Of a stretch of DNA of 64,000 nucleotides, positions 36,072 through 47,848 are shown in pieces (the first letter of the stretch is position 1; every line of letters starts with the position of its first letter). Where the stretch lies: positions 19,373,981 to 19,437,980 of the forward strand of contig NW_004955433.1 in assembly GCF_000276665.1 (NCBI RefSeq). Reading direction: 5' to 3'. The position numbers and the translations under genes were made by a program. A model generated the notes under the pieces. The model ran no database searches and had not been told where the DNA came from. It was given only the letters and a program-made list of their open reading frames with translations. This stretch comes from Chinchilla lanigera (lineage: Eukaryota > Chordata > Mammalia > Rodentia > Chinchillidae).

Positions 36072-36104
36072 ATCAGGAAAGTGTCTTGTTTCTCCATCAA
36101 TTTT

Positions 36105-36254
36105 TTTTTTTGTCTTTGTGAGACAGGGTCTCACTATGCAGTTCAGGCTCTCCTTGAGCTCACATTGTAGCCCAGACTGCTCTTGAATTTGCAGCGATCC
36201 TCCTGCCTCAGCCTCCCAAGTGCTGGGGTTACAGGCATGTGCCACCATGCCCAG
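36105..36254 (-). mobile_element. B1-like SINE, antisense
   Basis: Reversed 7SL-derived element: gagacagggtctcactatgc, cttgagctcacattgtagcc, cctgcctcagcctcccaagt, ttacaggcatgtgccaccat. Flanked by 15-bp duplications of ttctccatcaatttt (36090-36104, 36255-36269). Starts 19 bases after the tRNA half's right duplication. Confidence 0.92.
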
Positions 36255-36699
36255 TTCTCCATCAATTTTGAAAAATGGTTTTACACGGTATGTCAACCTT
36301 GGTTAGAACTTATTTTCATCTGGGGCTTGAAATACTACTCAAAGCTCTCCTGAGCATTTAAGTTTGTGTTGAGAAGTCTGCTGTAATTCTAATTTTTTTT
36401 TTTTTTCATAAGTGGTATGTTGCTTTTCTCTAGCTCTTCTAAGATTCTGTTCTGGTGCTGAACTTCCAGGATTTTGATACATCATGCAGAGATATTTTTC
36501 TGATCATGCTATTTGAGGTTCTATATGACTTAGTTATCTGCATGTTAAATTCTTTTATCTTACTTGTAAAGTTTTTAGCTATTATTTCAATAAACAGGTT
36601 TTTAATGCCATTTGTGATTCCTTCTAACTCCAATTAATTTTTGAATAGTTTGCTTTACATCATGTATGAACTGTTGGATTCTCTTTTCAAGTTGTTTTT

Positions 36700-37450
36700 A
36701 AAATACAATAACACTTCAGTTGTCAAACTCAGTTTCATTCCAAATTCATGTTCAAACACCGAAAAGTTCAAAACCTGGACGTGGGGCTGGGGATTTAGCT
36801 CAGTGGCAAAGCGCCTGCCTGGCAAGCGCAAGGTCATGAGTTCGGTTCCCGGTACCGGAGAAAAACCAAAAAAAAAAAAAAAAAAAAAAAAACCTGGACG
36901 TATTTTCTGATAAGAAATAATGGAAAACCAAAGCTTGCATCTAAGGCCCAAAAATTATACTTATAAATTCATTTTTACAGGTTTTTAACAAATTTCACAA
37001 TTGTTCTTTTTTTAACTGTACTACATTTCTCACAGTTTTCCTCATAGCTGGTATCACTTTCTTTGAAGCCATGGATAACAGTAGTTTACACAAATGAAGC
37101 ACAAAAACAGAAAGAAAAGAAAAGAAAGCACAGTGATGATTGTTTTAATGCATTATATATTGTCCGGGTGAAAAGGGTGCTTAGGTTGAAAGGTCACCCC
37201 TTTATGTCAAAGGTGAGATGTGATGCATGAATCACTCCTGGCTGGCCAGGTAGTACAGACCTTTTCAAGTTAGATTTTCAGTCCAACTATTGAAGCAAAG
37301 TTATGAACAAACAGATTTTTTTTTCAAAATTTGCTGTACAGGTAGTGGAAAGCTCAAGTTTGGAATCATTCACCAACCACAGTGTTGATGTAGCTCTCAC
37401 TCACTGATCACCGACAGCCTTCTAGTTCTGAGACTGTCTTCACACTGGCA
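36700..37450. mobile_element. Possible DNA-transposon relic, interrupted by an ID SINE
   Basis: Phrases such as 'caaacaccgaaaagttcaaa' and 'gataagaaataatggaaaac' resemble ends of non-autonomous DNA transposons with 'ttc..aaaccg' motifs. Weak; no terminal repeats resolved. Confidence 0.3.
36783..36888 (+). mobile_element. ID-type SINE, young
   Basis: Near-consensus body with the ggtaccggagaaaaacc box and a long A-tail. Perfect 13-bp duplications of aaaacctggacgt at 36770-36782 and 36889-36901. Frames reading through it (36641-36951) are artefacts. Confidence 0.93.
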
Positions 37451-37494
37451 CTTCCATGGCTCATAGTTTCAAAAAATTTTTAATCCCCTGAATT

Positions 37495-37800
37495 TCTTTT
37501 TGAAGCCCATTTGTAATAGCTAAATCATGGAAGCAGTGCAAATGCCCATCCACTGAGGAATGGGTGAAAAAGTTGTAATATTTTTATATAATGGAATATT
37601 ATTCAGCTCTAAAGAATGATAATGTCAAAGCTTTCATAGGAAAATGGACACAACTAGAGACAATACTTATAAATGAAATAAATCAGACCTGCATGTGTAA
37701 ACACTATATTATCTCACTAGTATAAGAGCCTGAAAGAGTGAAAAAAAAACTAGGAGGTACAATAGACACTGTGAAAGGGAAGGAAATGGATCAAAAGGAT
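37495..37800 (+). mobile_element. L1 3' end, sense
   Basis: Ordered L1 3' blocks: atagctaaatcatggaagca, aatgcccatccactgaggaa, ataatggaatattattcagc, gaaataaatcagacctgcat. The opposite orientation to the neighbouring L1 shows it is a separate insertion. Confidence 0.75.
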
Positions 37801-37818
37801 AGATTCTAATGCTTTTCT

Positions 37819-37901
37819 TTTCTTTTTTTCTCTTTTTTCTTCCAGTACCAGGAATTGAACTCATGACCTTGTGTTTGCCAGGCAGGTGCTATCCCACTGA
37901 G
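37819..37901 (-). mobile_element. ID-type SINE, antisense
   Basis: T-rich tail, then ccagtaccaggaattgaact, ggcaggtgctatcccactga. Perfect 14-bp duplications of tctaatgcttttct at 37805-37818 and 37902-37915. Confidence 0.88.
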
Positions 37902-38799
37902 TCTAATGCTTTTCTATACTGGTCATCTATCATTTTGTTTCTCTCTTCTTTCTATTAGTGTCTTTTTGATTTACTGACAATTTTATTTAACTGGCCCAAT
38001 ATCTTATTGCATGTATCATCGGTGAGCTTGCCAACTGCCTTATTGAACTGTTTTGTTATCTTTCCTGATACCATTTCAAGTTAGTGAAATCCCTTGGGTG
38101 TAACCCCATTGGTTTCCTCTCCTTCCTTACCCCATGGACCAGCTTTCAAGGTTTTCATTCTCATGGGTTAAGACAGTTGGAATAAGCCATCCAACCAGAA
38201 TATGGCTAGCATCAGTTGTTCCACCCAAATTCAGATTTTTATGTGTCTGTGTCTAATACAACTGGAAATAAAATATGTTCAAGCTAAATTTACTATTCAT
38301 GTAACTTTTAAACTATTTTTGTAGTAACAAGATACTTGTAAATACACAGTACATTGAAATTCAGTCTTTCAAACAAATAATGTGCTCAAACTACATAGAT
38401 GGACCAAGAACCCGCGTTCCTAAACTATTGCCTTTGCTTACATTGGCACAGTTAGAAAGCTAATCACCAAACCCCAGAGCCTATTTTACTGGTAGGAAAC
38501 AGGCTTACAGAACTGCATTGGCTTACTAGCATATGAGTGACAGGACTGCAGAAATTTCCAGCTCAACAGATTTCAATTAATGTCTATTTAAGGAATGAAT
38601 TAGTCAAGAATAAAAAATTTGAAAACAAACTACTTACAAATGCCTATTTATATGTTTTTAAGTTATATCCTATTTGCATATTATTGAACATCTTGAGAGA
38701 ACCACTCTATTTTCATTTCCTCTTTTTCAGAGAATATGTTCAACATTTGATACATGAATTTCTGGAGTGAAAAAACCCATTTCATACTCCTACCTAATT

Positions 38800-38960
38800 G
38801 AGCATTTTGCTTAATCTTCCTGGGCCTTAGATTTCTATTCTTAAAATGGAGACAACAGTAATAGTGGGCTATGTGAGTTATAGTAATTACCCAGTAATGT
38901 GGCATGTGGAGAGTGCCTGGTATAAAGCCTAGAATATAGAAGGTGTTCCTGAATCAAATG
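38800..38960 (+). repeat. MIR SINE
   Basis: Good MIR core: 'gcttaatcttcctgggcctt', 'cttaaaatggagacaacagt', 'gagagtgcctggtataaagc'. Confidence 0.7.
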
Positions 38961-40262
38961 CTATTTTCCTGATGGTAGCATTTATTTTTCTCATTTTGCC
39001 CATCCACTGGACTCTGAGTTGGGAGACATTGGTAGTCAGCAAGAATTCGTTGCTTTCCAGCTATGGGCATTAACCCTTTCTGGTCCTAGTCTGGTTCCTC
39101 TGGGACACTATCAGCACATACAATTCTATGACATTTTATGACCTTGTACCAGTTATAAAATAGCATCTGTTTTACTTTTAGTGGTGCCCTTTGCTCAGCT
39201 ACTTCACTGGAAAGTCTTATTTGATTGTTAAAAAAATATTCACAATGTCTAACAAATTCAAAACAAGCAAAACCTTTACTAATAAAATTAAAAGTGTGTT
39301 TTAAAATCATTAGTGTGTATTTTATACCTACTAACTGTGCATTAGTATTTTCGCTATGTAGAAACATACAAAAATTTTAAGTCAATTCTCTCGTTAAAAG
39401 AAAGTATGTAATGCAAAAATCTGAAAGAGATCTTTAATGGCATTTTGTAGCCCCACTGCCTGATAGCAAAGATCAACAATTTAATGAAGACCATTGGGGA
39501 AATCTGAATAGAATACAAATCCTGTGGCACTGAACTCATTCAGAATGTGGTGACAGTTCCTTCTGCTGAGTCCAGAGAGGAGGGGAGAGGGAGCAAAAGG
39601 GAAGATAGTCTAATTAAGCTTTACAGCTGATCACACTTGACTTAGTGTCAGATTGTTCTTCACTTATAGCAGCAGAATTTGTGGATGCATAATTGGCACT
39701 CCACCAACATGTACAATACAACACTATAAACTGAACCCAAGGTTTCTTGTCAGAAGCCAAAATCACAAAAAGATAATAGAAGTCACAGGGATTGAACTAA
39801 GGTTAATTTATCAGTTCTAATATTGTTACTTGTACTTTCCTCAAATCACATATTTTTTTTACTTCACATTTTTTTCTCTAATACTTTTTTTTTTTTTGGT
39901 ACAGAGTTTGTTTACATGTATGAAGTCGTAAAAATTCCTGAGTGTAAGCATTATATACTGATTCTTACGTAACCCAGAAATCAGATCTAACTTTCAACTT
40001 GTTACTCTACAACTTACATTTTGATAATGCAACATTTTGTGCTAAAAAAAATCTTGAATTGAGAAAAGTGCAGGGACCTGAAATAAAGTCTCCTTTGAAT
40101 AAGCACCAGCAACACTCAGGCCCATGGTGGATTCATCTGCTGTGTATGTCTTTATACACTGTTCTTTTTATGTCAGGTCTTTGCAAAAAGGTGAAATACT
40201 GCCGAAGACAATCCTTTAAATTGGCAGTAGTGCCATTTTCAATGTCTACTATACAGTAGTAC
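38961..40262. other. Unique intergenic DNA
   Basis: No recognised element. Reverse frame 39086-39367 and forward frame 39999-40259 show no domain. Confidence 0.4.
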
Positions 40263-40308
40263 ATGTGTTTAATATTTGAATATTATAATGTTCAAATATT
40301 AAACACAT
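40263..40308. repeat. Perfect 18-bp inverted repeat (hairpin)
   Basis: atgtgtttaatatttgaa (40263-40280) is the exact reverse complement of ttcaaatattaaacacat (40291-40308), with the 10-base loop tattataatg. Strongly AT-rich. Confidence 0.95.
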
Positions 40309-43300
40309 CTATTATTTTTATCTAAAATCTGTCCAATTTGCCTCACAGTATTTTGAAAATTTCTAACAAAATTATATATACATGAAAACACTGTAAAATG
40401 GGAAATATGTGGCTCTACAAAATACAACAATTCTGTTTTTAAATTTTCTCTCATTGGTATTCTTCCTTGAAAAAATCTAGAGAGAAACCTTTGAGGGGTG
40501 ATACTGAAATAGGTATCTTTGAATGCCTGCCAATACACTGTTTCTGTCTGCAATGTCCCTGTGAATTTTCTAGCAATACCTTGCTCTTACTGTTCTGGAG
40601 GCCAAAGACTTTGTTCTACAATTGTTTTTTCCCTCAGATGTTGTTTGCCAAATGTTCTACCACTATAATGTATATCTGAGATAATCAAGTTAGAGCAAGA
40701 AAATTTTATTTGGGTCAGAATTTTTAGTCTATGATTGGTTGGCCAATGTTTTATGTGTGTGAGTCCCCTGCACTCCAATATGAAAATCATTGTCTTAGAA
40801 CCAGTGAGAGCCTTAGGTTTCCTGGACCCAAGTTAAGATCTGTCTCACAGTCTTTAGAAAACAGTGATTTATTTTATGGTCACAAATTTGTTCACTGGAT
40901 CAATGAATAAAACCAACAGAAAGTTGGCCCTTTGAGAGATGGAAACAACTGTTTAGAGTAACTGGGATAAAAGGTTGGTTATGATAGTTTTAGAAAGCTT
41001 GATTTTGACTCTTACTCTATTGTAATAACAGTGTAACTTGGCCAAGTTAATGTCTATAAGCTTTAAGCCCTATTTTATAAAATGAGGGTAAGGATAGCAA
41101 TGAAGTCGGGATGAAATAAAATACAACATACATCAGATAATTTGGGTTATATAGTATGCATCATTAAAATATATAATCATTGTTCTTCTTGTTATTAAAA
41201 AAGTGGAGCTCTACATCACCTGGCCCTCTATTTTTATCTCTGAAGTCCTGTAAAAACTGAATAAAAATGTGTAGTAACAATTTGCAATTCATGTTAAGAT
41301 CCCGTAAGTGACTTTAATATCACAACCTGACAAAGTACATGAAGTCAATTTAGAATCATGACTCAGCGTAAAAGAGATACTCTTTTCCAGTAGGATAGTA
41401 TCTCAGGCTCCACATAACAAGTCAAATTTGCATCAAATCTTCCTTTTATCAGGCTTTCAAGTTGTATTCTATTAGTAACAGCATATTCAGAAATATCCAG
41501 TGAAGTATACTTCCTCTTCATGACATTATTTCTTATTTATTCCCATACCTACATGTCTGGCACCCTATTAGTTTTCCCAGACTTCAAGGATAGCTATCCC
41601 CATTGTTCATGGGTTGAGAAGTACTAAACGAGAAGTACTATGACCAACACTGTATTCTTGTCAGTGTCAGATATGGCATCTGAGCCCAGGTAGAAATAAC
41701 TCAGAATTTTACTCTTCTCAATGCAATGTGAAGATGGTCAAGTGGAGGACAGCTAAGTTCTAAGAACAGAGAGAAGGAGAGAGCTGGAGGTAACATCCTC
41801 TTTCTGGCAGCTTTATACTTTTCTTATCATCTTCTTTGTACCCAAATGTCCTCCTGATTTTTTTTTTCACTTATTCCTCTGGTATTGGCAGTGCCATTCA
41901 ACTTCTCTGTGTGCCTCTCTTTTCTGTAAGAGAGAAAGATAAGCACATTTTCAAAACGGAGCACAAAAAGAGATTATATATGTTAGCTGAATAATTATTA
42001 GAACTCATAGGCTCTATTTAAAGAATCGGATATGAGCCCGACACAGGGGACTAGAGATAGAAAAGTGGCTTGAAACTCCATAGCCGGCATAGCCATTATT
42101 TGCATAAGCAACAGGACACTGTTTCAATTTTGGACGAATTAGATTTTTCACAGAGAAGGTTAAGAGAAGAGTGGGGATTATGGTATATTCTAATGAAGTA
42201 TTAGACCCAGTGATTCTGCATCAATATAGTTGAATAATTGGCTGCTTGTGGGCTTTTAGATGATTTGCTCAATTATATATGCTTTGGGAAAAAAACTAGA
42301 GTGTTATCAATCATGATTGCTACACAGCAATGGGTGAAAATTCTTCATTAAAGCTGCACATTTTGATGGCTTCTGGTTCTCTGAAGTTTTCTGATTTGAA
42401 ACTCTAATCACTCCTGCTTATTCTCAACCATGAGTAAATTACTTGAGAACCTTCAGAAACATTTTACTCATCAGGAAAATGTGTATTTTCCTCCCAAATA
42501 AAAGGAAAATAAAATATTGCTTTCAAGTGGCAAAATGGGAAACTTTAAAATAAAACAATCTGTGCTGAAAACTATTTCCCAGCTCCCTGTAAGTAGGAGA
42601 AATGTGACAAAATGAAGAGACATACAAGCTGCTAAAGACTTGAGTTTGTATTAGGTGAAGAATAATGAAAATTTAGAGACCACATAAATTCCATGTTCAG
42701 GAAATTCATGTTAATATTTTGTTTCTGTTGTATTAATGTCTTGATTTTGTTGTATTATTAGAGTCTAAAGTGTTCAAATTAAACAGTATACTGTAGAAAC
42801 TTATTTAAAAGAATGAGGTATCCTGTGTGCATATATGTATAATAAACATATTTTCACTATTGCTACAATTACCCATACAGTTTACTGAGAATAACCTAAG
42901 GCTTTCCTGCTCTGGTGAAGTAACACTGGATAAGACACAGTGATAACTGAAAATCTCACTGCCTGGTCTATTTGAGAATACTTTTTAAATTTTATACTAC
43001 TTTTGAGAACAGATGTTACAGTATCATTCAAAGTTTGAAGTTTCGTTTAAATCAAATATCAGAACACATTGTCACTCGGCTGCAAAATGAAATGGTAATA
43101 ATTCTTTATACCAATAAGATACTGTAGCCTTATTTAAAGGGCTTTAAAATAGCAAAAATAATTTTACAAATAAAATTCCATTTGACCTGAAAGCACTTTA
43201 GCTATCAAAGCAAGCATTTTATTATTATCCTCCACATGTTCCACAGTAGAATTTGTAAGAGATATTTATCAAGAGTCAAACTGAATTAGGAGTACCATCT

Positions 43301-45920
43301 GGTTATCAAAAACTGCCTGTTTCTGGTTTGTACGTATTAGCATCATATCGCTCCTGAGGAAGAGGAAGCACTGGTTTTCGCCATTGTTCATTTAAGCAGT
43401 CTCTATCATGTGACATTAATTTGCTAGCCTTCATCTATTTTAAGAAAAATAGACAAAATTTCTCACTCTTTTGGGGTATGCATTCCAATCGTAAGGGACA
43501 AAATGATCTCAGTGAATGCTTTTATTAATCCAAAATTATTACATTTGTTTTCTAAAATTATTAACTAACTTTGATCTCCATGTAGTAAATGTTTTATGAA
43601 GATAATATGGCCCTTTTTGGACTAGGATTCTAGAGTTTCTTTGCCTAGGTTCTCTTTCTGGAATTATCCTTTGCTATTTAGCTTGCAATCTACTACTCTT
43701 ACTAAGAATATTAAAAACTTTATTAGATGTAAGCAGGGATATCTTTCAGGAATTATCTCACATTGCTATTCACAGGATTCAGGTATAAACAATTTCATGA
43801 AGCACTATGATTAGTAAACATTACATTTCATTTCTTTGCGTCCTTCCAATTTTTCCTAAGTTCTTAGCTTTTAATTTATAGTAGGTTTTTTTTACTACCC
43901 CTATTTTTTTTCTTGTTTTTACCTACGTAATAAAGTACCAACCAAAAGAAGAGATGTAGAAGGCTTTAATTGCATCAGTCTCATGTTAGTTTTTTATGGA
44001 GGTATGTCAATATCTGAAGTATTTTGGCAATCATAACCTTGGTGTCATGTCCTCCAGATTGCGAATTGTGCCACTTGAATTTTAACCATTACACATCGGG
44101 CATGAGAACATCAATTTCAATTTACAATCTGTTTTATAATAGAAAAATGATGGAAGAAAAGTAGAGAATCACATCAATAGGAGAATAAAAAGTTTGGTGG
44201 AATACTTTCTGTGTCTTCATTTTTGATAAATCCATATTCCTTAAGTAATCCAAATGTTGTGGGTGAGAATTTTATACGAGCCTATTTTTTGTATTAGTAT
44301 GTTTGCTTTTTAAGATTCACAGGTACTTCAGTATATAAAATTTCTAAAAGTGGCCTAAGCCTTGGTTATTAATCTAATGTGACTCCCCAGTATAGCTTCA
44401 TAAATTATGTCATTTTTATATGTGATATCTAATCAGTTTTTATGAATTATGTCATTAGGTTATATTAAGAGCTTCAGAATTACCCACTTATTAAAAGATT
44501 TCAGGGAGAAAATTCATAGATTAAAACCTGATCTAATCAGAGACTAATTGATCAAGCCAAATGGAAGTTTTTCTTGAGATGGAAGAGAAAGTTTTCTTAC
44601 TGTGTTCAGTTTTTCAGGATATGCATGCATTGCAGTGTGTGCCAGGATTACAGGGCAGGGAGATGTATTTGATTTTCAATGACTCTTCTTGCCTACACTT
44701 CTACTTACTCAGAGAGACATAAATATCCAACTGATTTGAGCCTCGGTGTCTTTCAAAACATACTAGAGAGAATGGCCCTATTCAATTCCCTGGACAAGGA
44801 TGTAACCAGTCACAATAACAGCCATAATTTCATTTCAAATCCACAGAATCTCTGACAGCATGGTGATTATCAGATCACCATCCAATACTGAGCTCTTTTT
44901 ATGAAGTTTCCCTCCTCCTTGTGGCTTTGCCCACAAAGGAGATAGATATAATCCTCTCCGAGCAACAATTCTTCCATAGTCAGTCCCCATGCTGATAAGT
45001 GAGCACCAAGAGTTCAGAACCCTAGGCTTTGTCAAGGCTCAATCATTTACAACAGGACAACATACCAATTTGTAAACAAAAGCAACACAGGAGACAAGTG
45101 CTGACCATTGAGACAGAGTATTTCTGCAGTAATAAGGCAGCTGACAAGGCTGCCTTCTCAGCAGGGAAAACAGAAAAGTGGCCACTAATTGCTGTGGTCT
45201 AGGAAGCACTCTTTCCAGAAAAGCCTAATAGATGTTGACATAGCTTCCCACAGATGTGCATCCTAAGCCCCTTTGCTTTGAGTTTTCCTGGCAGTCCCTC
45301 AGAAATTTCCTAAAGGCTCTATTTCTAACTGGGGGGCTGGCTTCTCTTTTTCAATTTGCCATCAGATTCTGGATGAGAGTAGAAAGGGTGAAATACTTCT
45401 TTTTTTTTTTTTTTCCCAAGTTTTATGTAAGCAAGACAATACTACATTCTAAAACAAGGAACTTATGAAATCTGTTCGTACTCGGTGGTTATCTATTTGC
45501 TTTCTTCTATTCAAGGGCCATATGAATAAAATCGCATGGACCTTTGGCTGCACGGAAGCAGCCAAACTATCATGGGAGAAAGTGTAATGTTTTATTTTCT
45601 TGCACTTCTTTTGAAAAACTACTTGGTGCATCAGTGAACATGCTTTAACCATTATTTCTCCCAAAACTTCTTTACCTAGTACCACATCAACTGCTGCCAG
45701 AAATCTACTATCTCAACACATTTTTTCTTGCAGGCTAGTTTTTAAAATATATATATATTTTAGTACAATGTTGCATAAATAAGAAAAGTTCTTTGGAGAA
45801 AATACTATAGTAAAAGGCACTGTTCCCACTTAACCAATATGGAAAGTGACTTCTCAGTTTAATAAATTGTTATGTAGCGATTCTTCTAAAGTATCCTCCA
45901 AATTCAAAGTGATTGCAATC
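40309..45920. other. Long repeat-poor region, mainly unique AT-rich DNA
   Basis: Apart from a MIR at about 41005-41150 (cttggccaagttaatgtcta, ataaaatgagggtaaggata) and a short TA run near 45747, I recognise no repeats or genes in 5.6 kb. The 41.94-42.6-kb part has clustered homeodomain/POU-like motifs (gaataattatta, atttgcataa, gaataattgg, caattata). Confidence 0.45.
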
Positions 45921-46099
45921 GACATCACATTTTTTTAAAACTTGAATTTATTAGTACGTGTGTATAGCACACAATGTTTACATTCCTTATGGCAAGTTGG
46001 AACTTGCATGTGACACATTTTAATTACTTTTTTCATCCCCTTCCCTTTTCCAGGCAGGTGATTGAGTTTGCCATAAACTTTTTTCTTTTTTAGTTATTT

Positions 46100-46147
46100 G
46101 TTTTATACCGGGAATCAAATTTGGGACCTGCTGCGGAGCTATATCCA
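46100..46147 (-). repeat. ID-type SINE fragment, antisense
   Basis: ttataccgggaatcaaattt followed by ctgcggagctatatcc is a decayed reversed ID body. Confidence 0.5.
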
Positions 46148-46569
46148 TGCATGCTGTAAAATTTTAATGCAAGAAAATAGGGTCACATATAGCAAGAAGA
46201 ATACTGTAGAAGAACAGTGTAAAATTATTTGCTTTACTAGATGATATGCACAATTTAATGCAATATGATAAAGAGAAATTCTTGGGGGTTGTAAAGAATA
46301 GGGATCAAAGCATAGCCTGTAGGAACTAAATCAAGAACCCAAAACTAAAGCAAAAATATGTAAAAACTTGATTTGGGGCCTCAATACTCTAAGTCAATGA
46401 TTAAAAGACAAACTCTTTAGTATAGAGTCCTGGAATCAATCATTAGTAACATGATAACAACTCAAATGAGCTATTTGTCTTACACATAATTCTAGATATA
46501 TCATATACAAAGCATGATCAACAAATACAGTGAATATTTCAATTTTGAAAATCATTATAGCAAAATACA

Positions 46570-46985
46570 CGTTATCAGTAACACCTCCCTCCCCAGCTCA
46601 GAACACCCCCTCTTGCCTTGAACACAACTATTCCCTTCTTCTTGCCACCCTCTGAAACAGTTCTGGAGGCCCTGTGCCATGGGGGCCTTTAATTTCATTG
46701 TGGTTCCTTCCGTATCCTGAATCGATTCAAAATGTTGGCTTTTGCGGTCACTTTGACTTTGGAAAAGGAGCCGAAGTTGCACAGTGCCAGTTCCAGTGAA
46801 TGAGACGAACAAAGAGACACTGTAATGGAAACGTACTGAGGGAATTTGCCAAAAACCTTTTGAATCAACTCAGGACATCAAGGCAGTCACGAAAACATAC
46901 TCTGGAAAAGGAACTTCTACAGATTCTCAGAACTTGGGAAGAAACATGGAATAAGTGTGCCGGAAACGAAAGGGTATATTTTGAG
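46570..46985. mobile_element. Mariner-type transposase fossil in inverted duplicate
   Basis: The minus-strand reading of about 46575-46770 and the plus-strand reading of 46846-46985 both resemble the same C-terminal part of a mariner-type (DDE/D) transposase. Shared DNA landmarks are ttttgaatc, ctcagga/ttcagga, aagg and cac. Each then has a segment corresponding to a Trp-rich 'W..W/G..C' tail, and the plus arm ends in a YFE-like tripeptide typical of mariner C-termini. Both arms have stops or frameshifts and lack the catalytic domain, so no activity is possible. The arms face away from each other across about 80-100 bases. Confidence 0.5.
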
Positions 46986-46989
46986 CGAG

Positions 46990-47720
46990 GCTGAGGGCAA
47001 TTTTAAGTGTTTATTTAAAGATTCATCAGACTGTTGGATCATACCTTGTACATGCATGTCAAAAGCCATGTTCAAGCTTTTAGAAACGTATTAAGAACGT
47101 TAGTAGTTTAGGGCAGAGAATGGTTTCTTAGAGTAGGTAGAAAAAACATTAACAACTTTCTGTTAAAAAATAAACTGTGCAAAACAAACACAAGTAAAAT
47201 CTAAGACATAGACTGGCAAAATGTTCTTGTTCTTAGGGACGGATATACACACATGCATTAATTAGTGAAGATGCAATGAAAGGGGAAGCATTTCATTCAT
47301 GTTTGAGATTACCTTGATACAGTCTAATAGAATGAGAGGCTTTAAAAATAAGACATTCAATTATGTCTCAAGTATCTTTCTTTAAACTGTTTTAAGCGAA
47401 GGAACTGCAGTAAACAGTCAGTGTGCAGACTCACTGTAACTGGTAATCAGCTACACATTTGAAATATTTCACAAAACTTCATTAACATAAACATTAACAT
47501 ATCATGACATGAGGATGGGCATAAGCAATAGTTTATCATGATATATCACTATGCTTGAATCTATTAATTGCTCAAATGTTTCCTTGGGCTACAATACAAT
47601 ATGTGATTTTTACTACCTTCTGTCTTATTCCTAGGTATCTATCTGAAATACAAATAACTCAATAGGTAAACAGCCCATCAATAACTAGAGGTTACAGGTA
47701 TAGTGTTCAGGTTTGTTTAG
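46990..47720. other. Unique AT-rich DNA
   Basis: Nothing recognised. Confidence 0.4.
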
Positions 47721-47738
47721 ATGACAAACTGGTTTATT

Positions 47739-47833
47739 GGGGCTGGGGATTTAGCTCAGCGGCAAAAAGCGCCTGCCTGGCAAGCGCAAGGTCGTGAGTT
47801 CGGTTCCTGGTACTGGAAAAAAAAAAAAAAAAA
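47739..47833 (+). mobile_element. ID-type SINE, young
   Basis: ggggctggggatttagctca ... ggttcctggtactgg plus A-tail. Perfect 15-bp duplications of acaaactggtttatt at 47724-47738 and 47834-47848. Confidence 0.92.
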
Positions 47834-47848
47834 ACAAACTGGTTTATT

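Larger units (their letters stand above)
35398..36765 (-). mobile_element. Old L1 (5' half), antisense, broken by several insertions
   Basis: Pieces at 35398-35714, 35923-36024 and 36270-36765 resemble reversed DNA of the ORF1-to-early-ORF2 part of an L1 ('tcagtcagtatctattgatt', 'tgagaagtctgctgtaattc', 'tttttagctattatttcaat'). They are separated by a hAT MITE, a tRNA half and a B1 element. Heavily decayed; no intact frame. Confidence 0.5.

Noticed and set aside
36641..36951. Frames ending in a poly-Lys or starting in a poly-Phe run
   Set aside because: These read through the A-tail of an ID SINE.
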